Assembly (NCBI GenBank): GCA_965203215.1
Contig: CBDBBY010000001.1
Coordinates: 2,418,001-2,482,000 of the forward strand
DNA length: 64,000 bases
Direction: 5' to 3'
From: CBDBBY01 sp965203215
Lineage (GTDB): Bacteria; Pseudomonadota; Alphaproteobacteria; Rhodobacterales; Rhodobacteraceae
Shown: one piece after another, positions 8,869-16,721 of the stretch
How positions within the stretch are numbered: position 1 is the first letter of the stretch
How the letters are laid out: each line of letters opens with the position of its first letter
Program-made: the position numbers and the translations under genes
Notes under the pieces: generated by a model
Database searches by the model: none
What the model was told of the DNA's origin: nothing
What the model saw: only the letters and a program-made list of their open reading frames with translations

Positions 8869-10302
8869 CTACGCCGCGCGTTTCAATTGCGTCGCCGCGC
8901 GACGAAGGATCGCGTCCGCAGCTTCGCGTCCGTCGCGGATTGCCCAGACGACCAAGCTCGCTCCCCGCACGATGTCGCCGACCGCGAACACGCCGGGAAG
9001 ATTCGTCTCGTGGGTCCTGAAATTCGTTTTCACCGTGCCCCAGCCGGTGACCTCCAGCTCAGGCGACTGCCAGTTCGCTCTTATGTCTTCGGGCATGAAT
9101 CCCAGAGCCTTGATCACCAAATCGGCATCTTCGGTATATGTCGACCCGGCGAGAGGCTCCGGCGCTCTGCGTCCGGTAGCATCCGGCGGACCAAGCCGCA
9201 TTCGGGTCGCTTTCACTCCTGAAACGCTTTGCTCGCCAAGAAAGCCTTTGGGCGCGGCGAGCCAGATGAACTCGACTCCTTCCTCTTCGGCATTCGAAAC
9301 CTCGCGCCTCGAACCCGGCATGTTCTTGCGATCCCGCCGGTACAGGCATTTGACCGACTCGGCTCCTTGCCGCACGGCTGTCCTGACGCAGTCCATCGCG
9401 GTGTCGCCGCCTCCGACAACCACGACTTTCTTGCCCCTTGCATCAAGGTCGCCGCAATCGAAATGCGGAACGGCATCGCCGAATCCCTTGCGGTTCGACG
9501 CAGTAAGGTAATCCAAGGCCGGCACGATGTTTCGAAGGCCCGAACCCGGTCCGGACAACTCCTGGGCCCGGTAGACTCCGCAGGCGATCAAGACGGCGTC
9601 ATGCTGCTTTCTGAGCTCCGCAAAGCTTGCGTCCTTGCCGACCTCGCAGTTCAGCGCGAATTCCACGCCGCCATTTTCCAACTGTGCGGTGCGCCGCATC
9701 ACGACATGCTTCTCCAGCTTGAAGCCCGGAATGCCGTACGTCAGGAGTCCGCCCGGACGATCATGGCGGTCGTAGACTACGACGCGCATGCCGGCGCGCC
9801 TGAGCCGGTCGGCCGCCGCAAGGCCGCCGGGCCCCGCGCCTATGACGCCGACTGAAAAGTCGACCTCCCGGGCCGGCGCTATCCCTTCAACCCATCCGCG
9901 CGTCCAAGCGACTTCGGAAAGATACTTCTCCACGGAACCGATCATGACGGTGCCGTGCCCGGCCTGCTCGATCACGCAGTTGCCCTCGCACAGCCTGTCC
10001 TGCGGGCATATGCGTCCGCAAATCTCCGGAAACGCGTTCGTGGCCTGGCTGAGTTCGTATGCTTCGCGAAGGCGCCCTTCCGCAGTGAGTCGAAGCCAGT
10101 CCGGAATATTGTTGTGGAGCGGACAATGGGTCTGGCAATAGGGAACGCCGCATTGCGAGCACCGGCTGGCTTGGACGGCAGCCTCGTCCGTTCCGTACTC
10201 GCCGTAGATCTCGCGGAAATCCGCGGCCCGCGAACTCGGCGACCGCTTGTCCGGCGTTTCGCCGCCGACATCCACGAACGCGAGCATTTCAAGTTTGCCC
10301 AT
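8869..10302 (-). CDS. gltD: glutamate synthase (NADPH) small subunit
   Basis: 477 residues. GltD takes electrons from NADPH through FAD and passes them over two [4Fe-4S] clusters to GltB. The N-terminus carries the cluster cysteines (CSQCGVPYCQTHCP, then CGRICPQDRLCEGNC). The FAD dinucleotide fold follows (VIGAGPGGLAAADRL) and then the NADPH fold (VVVGGGDTAMDCVRTA). It is the first gene of the gltDB operon and diverges from uppP across a 224-bp gap that holds a candidate uppP promoter with an inverted TTTGACC/GGTCAAA dyad. Confidence 0.96.
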   Translation of the reverse strand: MGKLEMLAFVDVGGETPDKRSPSSRAADFREIYGEYGTDEAAVQASRCSQCGVPYCQTHCPLHNNIPDWLRLTAEGRLREAYELSQATNAFPEICGRICPQDRLCEGNCVIEQAGHGTVMIGSVEKYLSEVAWTRGWVEGIAPAREVDFSVGVIGAGPGGLAAADRLRRAGMRVVVYDRHDRPGGLLTYGIPGFKLEKHVVMRRTAQLENGGVEFALNCEVGKDASFAELRKQHDAVLIACGVYRAQELSGPGSGLRNIVPALDYLTASNRKGFGDAVPHFDCGDLDARGKKVVVVGGGDTAMDCVRTAVRQGAESVKCLYRRDRKNMPGSRREVSNAEEEGVEFIWLAAPKGFLGEQSVSGVKATRMRLGPPDATGRRAPEPLAGSTYTEDADLVIKALGFMPEDIRANWQSPELEVTGWGTVKTNFRTHETNLPGVFAVGDIVRGASLVVWAIRDGREAADAILRRAATQLKRAA

Positions 10303-10377
10303 CGCGAGCCATCCGAATTCAGTTTTCGTTGCCGGACCAGCGTATCAAACGATTCCGACAATTAAAAGTAAGTAATT

Positions 10378-10406
10378 TTGACCTATACGGCATGATTGCA
10401 TAAAAA
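10378..10406 (+). promoter_or_regulatory. candidate promoter for uppP overlapping a dyad
   Basis: TTGACC (10378-10383), a 17-bp spacer and TAAAAA (10401-10406). The sequence TTTGACC at 10377-10383 is repeated in inverse orientation as GGTCAAA at 10412-10418, so the region could also be an operator or hold the divergent gltD promoter. Confidence 0.4.
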
Positions 10407-10526
10407 ATGCGGGTCAAAGAGCAAAAAAAACGGACATTTATGACATAGTTGTTTACCATTATCGGCATTTGCCTTAATTGTCGTCGCGGCAGCCGGCTTC
10501 CGTGCCAAGCAACCGAATGGAATTGC

Positions 10527-11348
10527 ATGACACTGTATTACCTGTTTCTGACCTCGGCGGTTCAGGGCATCACGGAATTCATCCCTGTCTCGTCGTCCGG
10601 CCATCTCGTGTTGCTCCCTGGCCTGACCGGCATGCCGGATCAAGGCCTGCAACTGGATGTGGCAGCGCATGTCGGGACGCTCGGCGCCGTCATTCTGTAT
10701 TTTCGGCGGGACGTCTTCCGAGTCGTGAAGGGCGCTCTGGGCCTTGCGCGAGGGAGAATCCGGTCCGAGGACGAAAAGCTCGCGCTGCATCTCGCATTGG
10801 CCACGGTTCCGGTTGTCGCGTGCGGAGCTCTGCTGACTGTTTTCGGCCTGGATGACGCGATGCGCAGCATCGAGGTCGTAGGGTGGGCGACTCTCGCGTT
10901 CGGCATCGTGCTTTATTGGGCGGATGCGACGGAAAGAAATGACCGCTCCGCCGACGGCTGGACCGCTCGCGACGCCATCGTCATGGGACTATGGCAAGCG
11001 CTTGCGCTCATTCCGGGCGCGTCAAGGTCCGGGGTCGTGATTTCAGGAGCAAGACGGCTGGGCTTCGAACGCAAGGAAGCCGCGCGGCTGGCGATGCTCA
11101 TGTCCATTCCCACGATCATCGCCGCAGGCGCGCTGACCGGAGCGGAAGCCGCCGGCGAAGCCGACGCGGCCTTTCTTGTCGACGGAGCGGTCGTCGCCGC
11201 GGTGTCGTTCGCCTGCGCTCTGATGGCACTCAAGCTGATGATGCGATTTCTGGAGGGCTACACCTACAAGCCTTACGTGTATTATCGCATCGTTCTCGGC
11301 GCATTGCTCATTCTGGCCGCGCCGGAAATCCGGAGCGCAACGGGCTGA
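10527..11348 (+). CDS. uppP: undecaprenyl-diphosphate phosphatase
   Basis: 273 residues from the ATG at 10527. UppP (BacA) removes a phosphate from undecaprenyl diphosphate, recycling the lipid carrier for peptidoglycan and other envelope polymers; inner membrane. Both family signature loops are present: GITEFIPVSSSGH at residues 14-26 and PGASRSG near residue 163. About seven hydrophobic segments follow, ending in YYRIVLGALLILAAPE. The frame is open 78 bases further upstream, but that part is unlike the family, so the later ATG is taken. Single gene, divergent from gltDB. Confidence 0.94.
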   Translation: MTLYYLFLTSAVQGITEFIPVSSSGHLVLLPGLTGMPDQGLQLDVAAHVGTLGAVILYFRRDVFRVVKGALGLARGRIRSEDEKLALHLALATVPVVACGALLTVFGLDDAMRSIEVVGWATLAFGIVLYWADATERNDRSADGWTARDAIVMGLWQALALIPGASRSGVVISGARRLGFERKEAARLAMLMSIPTIIAAGALTGAEAAGEADAAFLVDGAVVAAVSFACALMALKLMMRFLEGYTYKPYVYYRIVLGALLILAAPEIRSATG

Positions 11349-11388
11349 ATCCGCGCGCCTGCCCTTCCGCCCGCGTCCCGGACCTGTT

Positions 11389-11688
11389 TCAAACGGCGTC
11401 CTTGTGCGTCTCCGCGAACTTTGCGACCTGTTCTTCCGTCGCTTCCTTCTGGTTCAGGCTCTTCCAGTCTTCGAACGGCATTCCGTAGAAAATTTCTCGG
11501 GCGGCTTCCTTCGACATTTCAATTCCGTGCTGGTCGGCCGCCTCCTGATACCACCGGCTCAAGCAATTCCTGCAAAATCCTGCAAGGTTCATGAGATCGA
11601 TGTTCTGCACATCCGATCTCGTGCGCAGATGATCGCGCAGCCTCCGGAAGGCTGCGGCTTCAATTTCGGTGACGGCGCCTTTTTCCAT
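11389..11688 (-). CDS. DUF1244 family protein
   Basis: 99 residues from the ATG at 11688, which has TAGGAG nine bases upstream; the ATG at 11697 sits directly on the SD and is less likely. The segment IDLMNLAGFCRNCLSRWYQEAA and the later AREIFYGMPFEDWK are the hallmarks of DUF1244, a small helical family common in alphaproteobacteria with no established role. The CRNC pair could bind a metal. It follows pheS on the same strand by 39 bp, occupying the place where pheT is often found. Confidence 0.88.
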   Translation of the reverse strand: MEKGAVTEIEAAAFRRLRDHLRTRSDVQNIDLMNLAGFCRNCLSRWYQEAADQHGIEMSKEAAREIFYGMPFEDWKSLNQKEATEEQVAKFAETHKDAV

Positions 11689-11727
11689 TTCGATCATCTC
11701 CTATGCGGTCAGGACCGGACGGCGGCG

Positions 11728-12816
11728 TCAGAGGCTCAGCCCGCCGTGCAAAGTCGGCACATCCAAGGCCGAAAATCCGTAATGGCGCAACCATCTGACG
11801 TCCGACTCGAAGAACGCTCTGAGATCGGGGATGCCGTACTTCAGCATCGCAAGCCTGTCCAAGCCGAGGCCGAACGCGAACCCTTGATATTTTTCAGGAT
11901 CGACTCCGCCGGACCGCAGAACATTCGGATGCACCATGCCGCATCCCAGAATTTCCATCCAATCGTCGCCCGTTCCGACTTCAAGCCGTCCGCCGCTCCA
12001 TGAGCAGCGCAGGTCGCCTTCCGCGGACGGCTCGGTGAACGGGAAATGCGACGCCCGGAACCTCAGCTCCGCTTCGTCGACCTGAAAGAACGCGCGGCAA
12101 AACTCCTCAAGGACCCATTTCAGATTCGCCATCGAAACATCCACGTCCAAGGCAAGTCCTTCGACTTGATGGAACATGGGGGTATGGGTCTGATCGTAAT
12201 CGCAACGATAGACGCGTCCGGGCGCGATTACCCTGATCGGCGCGCCTCGCTCCTTCATCGCTCTGATTTGAACGGGCGAAGTGTGCGTCCGGAGCACGTT
12301 CGGATTCCCCTCTTTGCGCGCGCCCTTGATGAAAAATGTATCGTGCTCCTGGCGCGCAGGGTGTTCAGGCGGGATGTTCAAGGCGTCGAAGTTGTGCCAG
12401 TCGTCTTCAACTTGCGGACCTTCCGCGACGTCGAAGCCCATGTCGGCGAATATCGCTGTCACTTCTTCAAAGACTTGGCTGATCGGATGAATCGATCCGG
12501 TCCGCCGCTCGCGCCCCGGAAGGGTGACGTCCAGCCATTCCTGCTCCAGCCGGGCATTGAGCGCCATGTCCGCAAATTCCATCCTGCGCTTGGCGACAGC
12601 CTCGGCGATCTCGTTCTTCACGCGATTGAGCGCGGGAGCGGCATTGCTCCGCTCTTCAGGATCCATCGTCCCGAGGGATCGGAGCCTCTGCGTGATTTCT
12701 CCCTTTCGCCCAAGCGCCGCGACACGGGCCGATTCAACTTCGGCTTCGCTTGAAGCATCCCTGATTTTCGCGAGGTGCTGCGATCTCAGGGACTCGATTT
12801 CGCTTGAAGTGCTCAT
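11728..12816 (-). CDS. pheS: phenylalanyl-tRNA synthetase alpha subunit
   Basis: 362 residues from the ATG at 12816, which has GAAGGTG upstream; the frame is open to 12903 but the extension is unlike the family. PheS forms the catalytic half of the alpha2beta2 enzyme charging tRNA-Phe. The N-terminal coiled coil covers about residues 1-80, and the class II core follows: motif 1 region HPISQVFEEV, motif 2 with FHQVEGLALD, motif 3 as GFAFGLGLDRLAML. It lies 256 bp downstream of rplT in the usual rpmI-rplT-pheS order, but pheT is not next to it. Confidence 0.95.
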   Translation of the reverse strand: MSTSSEIESLRSQHLAKIRDASSEAEVESARVAALGRKGEITQRLRSLGTMDPEERSNAAPALNRVKNEIAEAVAKRRMEFADMALNARLEQEWLDVTLPGRERRTGSIHPISQVFEEVTAIFADMGFDVAEGPQVEDDWHNFDALNIPPEHPARQEHDTFFIKGARKEGNPNVLRTHTSPVQIRAMKERGAPIRVIAPGRVYRCDYDQTHTPMFHQVEGLALDVDVSMANLKWVLEEFCRAFFQVDEAELRFRASHFPFTEPSAEGDLRCSWSGGRLEVGTGDDWMEILGCGMVHPNVLRSGGVDPEKYQGFAFGLGLDRLAMLKYGIPDLRAFFESDVRWLRHYGFSALDVPTLHGGLSL

Positions 12817-13072
12817 GTTCAGTTCAGCACCTTCGATCCGCCAATCAATTTCTGCGGCCCGGAACTCATTCATTGTCTCGGCGACCCGCCGATGCTTTCG
12901 CAAACACCCGCGCCGAATTCAAGGAATTTCGCCGGAACTCGACAAAAGTCGCCCGACAGGGACAACCTTCAGCGCTCGGACATTCGGTCGGCGAGCCTAC
13001 GCCCTCCGTTTCGAACGCCGTCGGCCTCTCACCAATATTTTTCCCGGCTTCGTACAGGCAAACGTTTCCGGG

Positions 13073-13435
13073 TTACTTGAGGGCCGCCTTAGCCTTTTCG
13101 ACGATGGCAGCGAAAGCATCGGGCTGGCTGACGGCGATTTCCGCGAGTATTTTGCGGTCCAGTTCGATCCCTGCGCGTCCGAGTCCGAAAATGAAGTTTG
13201 AATAAGTCATGGCCTCGTCGTTCATGCGCACTGCGGCGTTGATCCGTTGAATCCAAAGCGCGCGGAAATTCCGCTTCCGCTGCTTCCTGTCGCGAGTTGC
13301 GTACTGCCTCGCCCGGTCCACGGCCTGCTTCGCGTTCTTGAACGTGTTCTTTCTGCGACCATAGTAGCCTTTCGCCGCCTTGACGACCTTCCTGTGCCGT
13401 GCATGCGTGACTTTTCCGCTTGTTATGCGCACCAT
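13073..13435 (-). CDS. rplT: 50S ribosomal protein L20
   Basis: 120 residues, full length. L20 binds 23S rRNA early in 50S assembly and can repress its own operon. The sequence opens with MVRITSGKVTHARHRKVVKAA and has the central FRALWIQRINAAVR. It follows rpmI by 12 bp as part of one transcript. The 256-bp gap before pheS shows no obvious attenuator. Confidence 0.97.
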   Translation of the reverse strand: MVRITSGKVTHARHRKVVKAAKGYYGRRKNTFKNAKQAVDRARQYATRDRKQRKRNFRALWIQRINAAVRMNDEAMTYSNFIFGLGRAGIELDRKILAEIAVSQPDAFAAIVEKAKAALK

Positions 13436-13447
13436 TTCAATGACTCC

Positions 13448-13648
13448 TCAGGACCCGTAGGGCATGAACGACTTGACCAATCTTTCGTCCGGCTTGGACA
13501 AGACGGCCGTGCCGCGCGCATTTCGAATGAACTTGTTGGACCGCTTGATCATGCCGTGGCGCTTTCCTGCCTGCTGGACTTTGACGCGTCCGGAAGCGGT
13601 CAGCTTGAACCTCTTCTTGGCGCTGGATTTCGTCTTCAACTTCGGCAT
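13448..13648 (-). CDS. rpmI: 50S ribosomal protein L35
   Basis: 66 residues from the ATG at 13648, which has CTGGAG six bases upstream. The frame stays open to 13834, but only the part from MPKLKTKSSAKKRFKLT onward matches L35. First gene of rpmI-rplT. In many bacteria infC precedes it; here it does not. Confidence 0.96.
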   Translation of the reverse strand: MPKLKTKSSAKKRFKLTASGRVKVQQAGKRHGMIKRSNKFIRNARGTAVLSKPDERLVKSFMPYGS

Positions 13649-14147
13649 TTCAAACTCCAGAGGGCATGAACGATCGCCGCACTGTCCAGAATGCAATCCG
13701 ATGCGGACGGCGCAGCAGGGAAACGCTGTTATTTCATCGGATTGAGCAATGCAAACGAATTGTGGACGCAGGGTGCGTTTTTTGGTGAAGTCGGTTTCGC
13801 GCGTTGTCCGATTTCTGCGTTCGGAGGGTTGCAAGCACGGCTTTCAAGGGACTGCATGGATTGGTCCCGGGGCGGTTCCGAAGACCCGCGAGGCGATGGC
13901 CATCTTCTGCTGCACGGCCGAACGCCGGAACCCGAAGACCAAGGAACCTCGGAAGGACCGGAACAGCGGGGCGACCGGCGACCGCATCGACAGCGCGGGG
14001 CAGTGAACGATCTGTTTCAAAGGTTCTGCAAAAGCTTTCGCGAGGAAGCGGCCATGGCAAGTCCTTTGGCTTCGCGGTCTGCCATTCCTTGAACAGGAAA
14101 GGATGACACCATGGCCGGGATGCATAGCAGATCGAAGCGGGCGAAGT
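13649..14147. other. intergenic stretch, no gene recognised
   Basis: About 500 bp upstream of rpmI. Several overlapping open frames on both strands lack recognisable families or start signals. The leader of the rpmI transcript must lie here, but I could not pick out a convincing promoter. Confidence 0.4.
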
Positions 14148-14869
14148 TCAAGCGTTCCCCTTAGAATCTTCTTTTTCAGAGAAGCTGTGGGCAAGATCTT
14201 CAGTTGCCTGCGCAATTGTCCCACCGAAGCCGACTGCGATCTTGGCGGATCTGGCGAGCACTGGACCGGCCGCCGAGAAAGTCGATTCGCTCGGGCCGAG
14301 ATCTTCCAAAATTTGTCGCAGACTTTTGGCTAAATCGAGCAACTTCGGCCGATGCGGTTCGGCAATTTCAATCGCAACCTGTCGCAAACATTCAGGACCG
14401 AGAACTTCTTCAACCTCCCGAATCGCGAACTGCATTGTAGCAAGCATGCGATTTGCAGCACGGGTGACCGCCTCATCGTCGAGTTCAAAGATTATGTTTC
14501 ATACCGGTGATCGTCATGGCCATATCCGTTCATTGCGCGGAGCGGGTCGCGGAATTCTCTGCCGCGATCACACCGCCGCCACTTGGCCTTCTCCTCTTCA
14601 AAATCCTCAATCTTCCTATCAATTGCCTGAACAATATCATCAACTTTGCGAGAGTAAGGATATTTCTTGCTTGTGCCGGAGGCGATTTTCTCAAACGCGA
14701 TTTTAGCAAAAAAATCTGCTGCATCGGCAGTGTACTTCACGAAGCTTTTAAATGCAGTCCGGTCACTGCTTGTGCGGGCATTGACAATACTCTCTGCAAA
14801 ATTGTTGACGGCCAATGAAATTTGTTTCAAGGCCATCGCCCGCCGATCCTTATATACATCCGGTTTCAT
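14148..14869 (-). pseudogene. partner gene of the MNT nucleotidyltransferase, frameshifted
   Basis: An ATG at 14869, 13 bp after the repaired stop of the nucleotidyltransferase gene, opens a 125-codon frame (MKPDVYKDRRAMALKQIS...) ending at 14492. A second frame on the same strand, open from just past that point to 14148, reads on smoothly (IFELDDEAVTRAANRML...). One extra A in the AAA at 14497-14499 would join them as ...DDHRYENIIFELDDE..., giving about 240 residues. The product would be helical and charged. A segment RAMNGYGH has the R-x6-H spacing of HEPN RNases, but the rest does not match a HEPN family I know. Probably the toxin-side partner of a two-gene cassette; unrecognised. Confidence 0.45.
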
Positions 14870-14882
14870 AATTAGTTCGCTT

Positions 14883-15369
14883 TCAGTATCCGGCCATTGG
14901 CAGTGCCCGGCAATTAATCGACCCTCGCGCAATCAAAGAGACGACATTGCCGAGGGAATTCGCGTTGTCATCGAAATCATTTTGTGGAATTGCCAGCCCG
15001 TGGACATTTATTTTTTTTGCTGGAACCAAGTTCATTCAAGTCTTGAAGCACTTCGCTAGGAAGCGATTCCTTCGTGCCGGTAATGAAGGCAATGTCCCAA
15101 TCGCTATCGGCGCGGTGGTCTCCGCGCGCCCTTGAACCGTAGAGGATCGCAGCCTTTGCGTTCGGCCGCAGACTCAGCGCGTTCTCGCACTTCTCCTTCA
15201 CGATATTGCATGCTGAATCCGAAGCGAAAGCGGTTGCGGTTGTTTCGGAAATACCCTGCACTCGGGATCGCTTGTTCGAAGAAATCCCAAGCGACCGACC
15301 TTTATCCAGAAACGACGTTTGTTCGAATTCGGCTCGAGTCTCGGTTGAGCTCGTCGAGCAATTCCTCAA
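14883..15369 (-). pseudogene. MNT-type nucleotidyltransferase (antitoxin-like), frameshifted
   Basis: The frame contains ILYGSRARGDHRADSDWDIAF, the GSxARGxxxxDSDxD signature of minimal nucleotidyltransferases, which often act as antitoxins that AMPylate a HEPN partner. It stops early, but removing one A from the A8 run (T8 at 15011-15018 on the plus strand) continues into INVHGLAIPQNDFDDNANSLG and on to IARGSINC, which matches the usual end of this family, stopping at 14883, 13 bp before the next gene. The start is uncertain: GTG at 15261 fits a normal-sized protein; the frame is open to 15369. A short open stretch in another frame (KIEELLDELNRDSSR) just upstream hints at a further break. Confidence 0.55.
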
Positions 15370-15393
15370 TTTTGGTGAGTTGATCCTATCAAA

Positions 15394-15474
15394 CTAGGCG
15401 CTTGGCACAGACCCAAGCAAAATACCAGCGTAGACAGGTCCTAATGTCTTTGTAACTTCAACGAAATAAGCCAT
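15394..15474 (-). pseudogene. partial copy of a membrane-protein C-terminus (copy a)
   Basis: A 26-codon frame, MAYFVEVTKTLGPVYAGILLG plus five residues. It shares the pattern FVEV-x-K-x-x-G-x(3)-AG-x(3)-G with the piece at 15526-15663, so both look like copies of the same transmembrane C-terminus. Too short to be an independent gene with confidence. Confidence 0.3.
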
Positions 15475-15525
15475 CTCCAAAAATTAATCAATGAACTCTT
15501 TCGGAGCCGAATAAACTGCCAACTC

Positions 15526-15663
15526 TCAAGATTTCCTTTCACGACTTTCTGATCTGTACGCGTGCAAACCGTACCCGCCGAAGCTTCCGGCAATAAAGAT
15601 ACCGACCGCCTTCAAGACTTCGACAAAAATTTCCCTATTGTCCGGAAGTAAAAAAATTGCCAA
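15526..15663 (-). pseudogene. partial copy of a membrane-protein C-terminus (copy b)
   Basis: Open from a TTG at 15663 for 45 codons: a hydrophobic start (LAIFLLPDNREIF), then VEVLKAVGIFIAGSFGGYG and a basic tail with RSESRERK. This is the layout of the last transmembrane helix and tail of a small two-helix membrane protein. The DNA just before it (TCTTGGCAA...TTTACTT) resembles the end of the frame at 15880-16211, which suggests tandem duplication and loss. Confidence 0.35.
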
Positions 15664-15879
15664 GATGGCTTATTGCTTTGAGTCCACAGCCACAAGATAT
15701 TGATTCTCGCCGAAGCAGGACTTTCGGCTCGAAATTTCGGTCGGAAGTGACCGGAGTTCAACCGCTTCGCCCGAATTTTGACGCAAATTAGAAGGATCCG
15801 CTGCCCCGCGTCAAGGCGCAACCGCATCAATCGGTGAACTCAGACGGCACCGAACGCACAAAATGTAGACTCTGCGGAC

Positions 15880-16211
15880 TTAAGTAAACAAGCCATTTGC
15901 CAAGAATATAAAAATTCCGACGATAACGGCAAAATACGCAAACGTGTAATTTCTATCGGTGCTCAATTGTCTTTGATTTGCTGTATCTCTCTCGTGGGAA
16001 TTCTTCAGAAATTGTGAAACATGTTCTGGTCCAAACTTATCAAATATCGGATGATATCTTCGGCCAGATTGTGCAAAAAATGAACTTATTTCGCGCGAGA
16101 TTATACTATGCCCTATTTCTGGATCCTCTTTGCTTGAAGAAACACTTCGCCCGCCGTCGTGTCCTGATGAATCACCTTGGCGGGCAAATCCTCAACGTTA
16201 TTCGCATTCAC
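15880..16211 (-). pseudogene. small membrane protein gene, frameshifted and truncated
   Basis: A GTG at 16211, preceded by AAAGGAAG, opens a frame (NANNVEDLPAKVIHQDTTAG...) that stops at 16113. One added A in the AAA run at 16129-16131 would carry it on into EDPEIGHSIISREISSFFAQ, then HPIFDKFGPEHVSQFLKNS and a transmembrane helix AYFAVIVGIFIFLA, stopping at 15880. About 112 residues once repaired. The start lies 16 bp after the stop of the upstream frame, so the two formed an operon. The layout (soluble region with HPIFDKFGPEH, then membrane helix) is that of small unclassified membrane proteins; I cannot name a family. Confidence 0.45.
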
Positions 16212-16227
16212 TATTTTCTTCCTTTAA

Positions 16228-16533
16228 TTATTCGAAAACATTATCAAACGAACTTGTGTAACTATCAAGCCGCTGCACAAATTTGGAAATTGATCCCGAA
16301 TATTCATCCAACATTTCCTTTTCCATTCGTTTCCAAATCAACAGATAAATCAATTGCTTCAGATACTCCTCTTCAATTTGATGAAAACTCGAATTACCTG
16401 ACGGATGGGGCAATGGTACCTTAAATTCATTCCCGTACAATTCCTCGACCTCGTCATCGCGCAGCGGTCTCCTTAGTGTGTCAAGACTGCAAACTGGCAC
16501 AAAGTCCTCAGCAGGTGATCGTTTGATCTTCAT
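16228..16533 (-). pseudogene. 3' part of an unrecognised gene, apparently truncated against pyk
   Basis: From the ATG at 16533 the frame gives 101 residues (MKIKRSPAEDFVPVCSLDTL... ending in SFDNVFE), acidic and protein-like. The same frame is open upstream through the pyk stop codon with no ATG, GTG or TTG, reading LDIPTIHCISVNRAGVSSRK and then LATLLGCGIDATDIYG, which also looks like real protein. So the true start has probably been lost by deletion. The CISVNRAG segment has a faint likeness to phosphatase-type loops, but the catalytic spacing does not fit and I make no call. A 13-bp direct repeat marks the junction with pyk. Confidence 0.4.
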
Positions 16534-16657
16534 ATCATCTGTTCCGTAAATATCCGTGGCATCAATTCCACAGCCAAGCAGTGTCGCTAGAACGGATTTG
16601 CGGCTTGAGACACCCGCTCGGTTAACAGATATGCAATGTATGGTTGGTATGTCAAGT

Positions 16658-16720
16658 ATTTGCAGCCGCAGGGGGTCGTTTCGCGCTCGGCGGTCGCTTT
16701 CAAATTGATTTGCAGCCGCA
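16658..16720. repeat. 13-bp direct repeat at the pyk junction
   Basis: ATTTGCAGCCGCA occurs at 16658-16670 and again at 16708-16720, ending one base before the pyk stop codon. The spacing is 37 bp. It may mark a recombination or slippage event that joined the accessory island to pyk. Confidence 0.5.
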
Positions 16721-16721
16721 T

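Noticed and set aside
15978..16424. 148-codon plus-strand open frame in the accessory island
   Set aside because: The minus strand in the same place has two frames with proper start signals, operon spacing and protein-like composition; the plus frame has neither.
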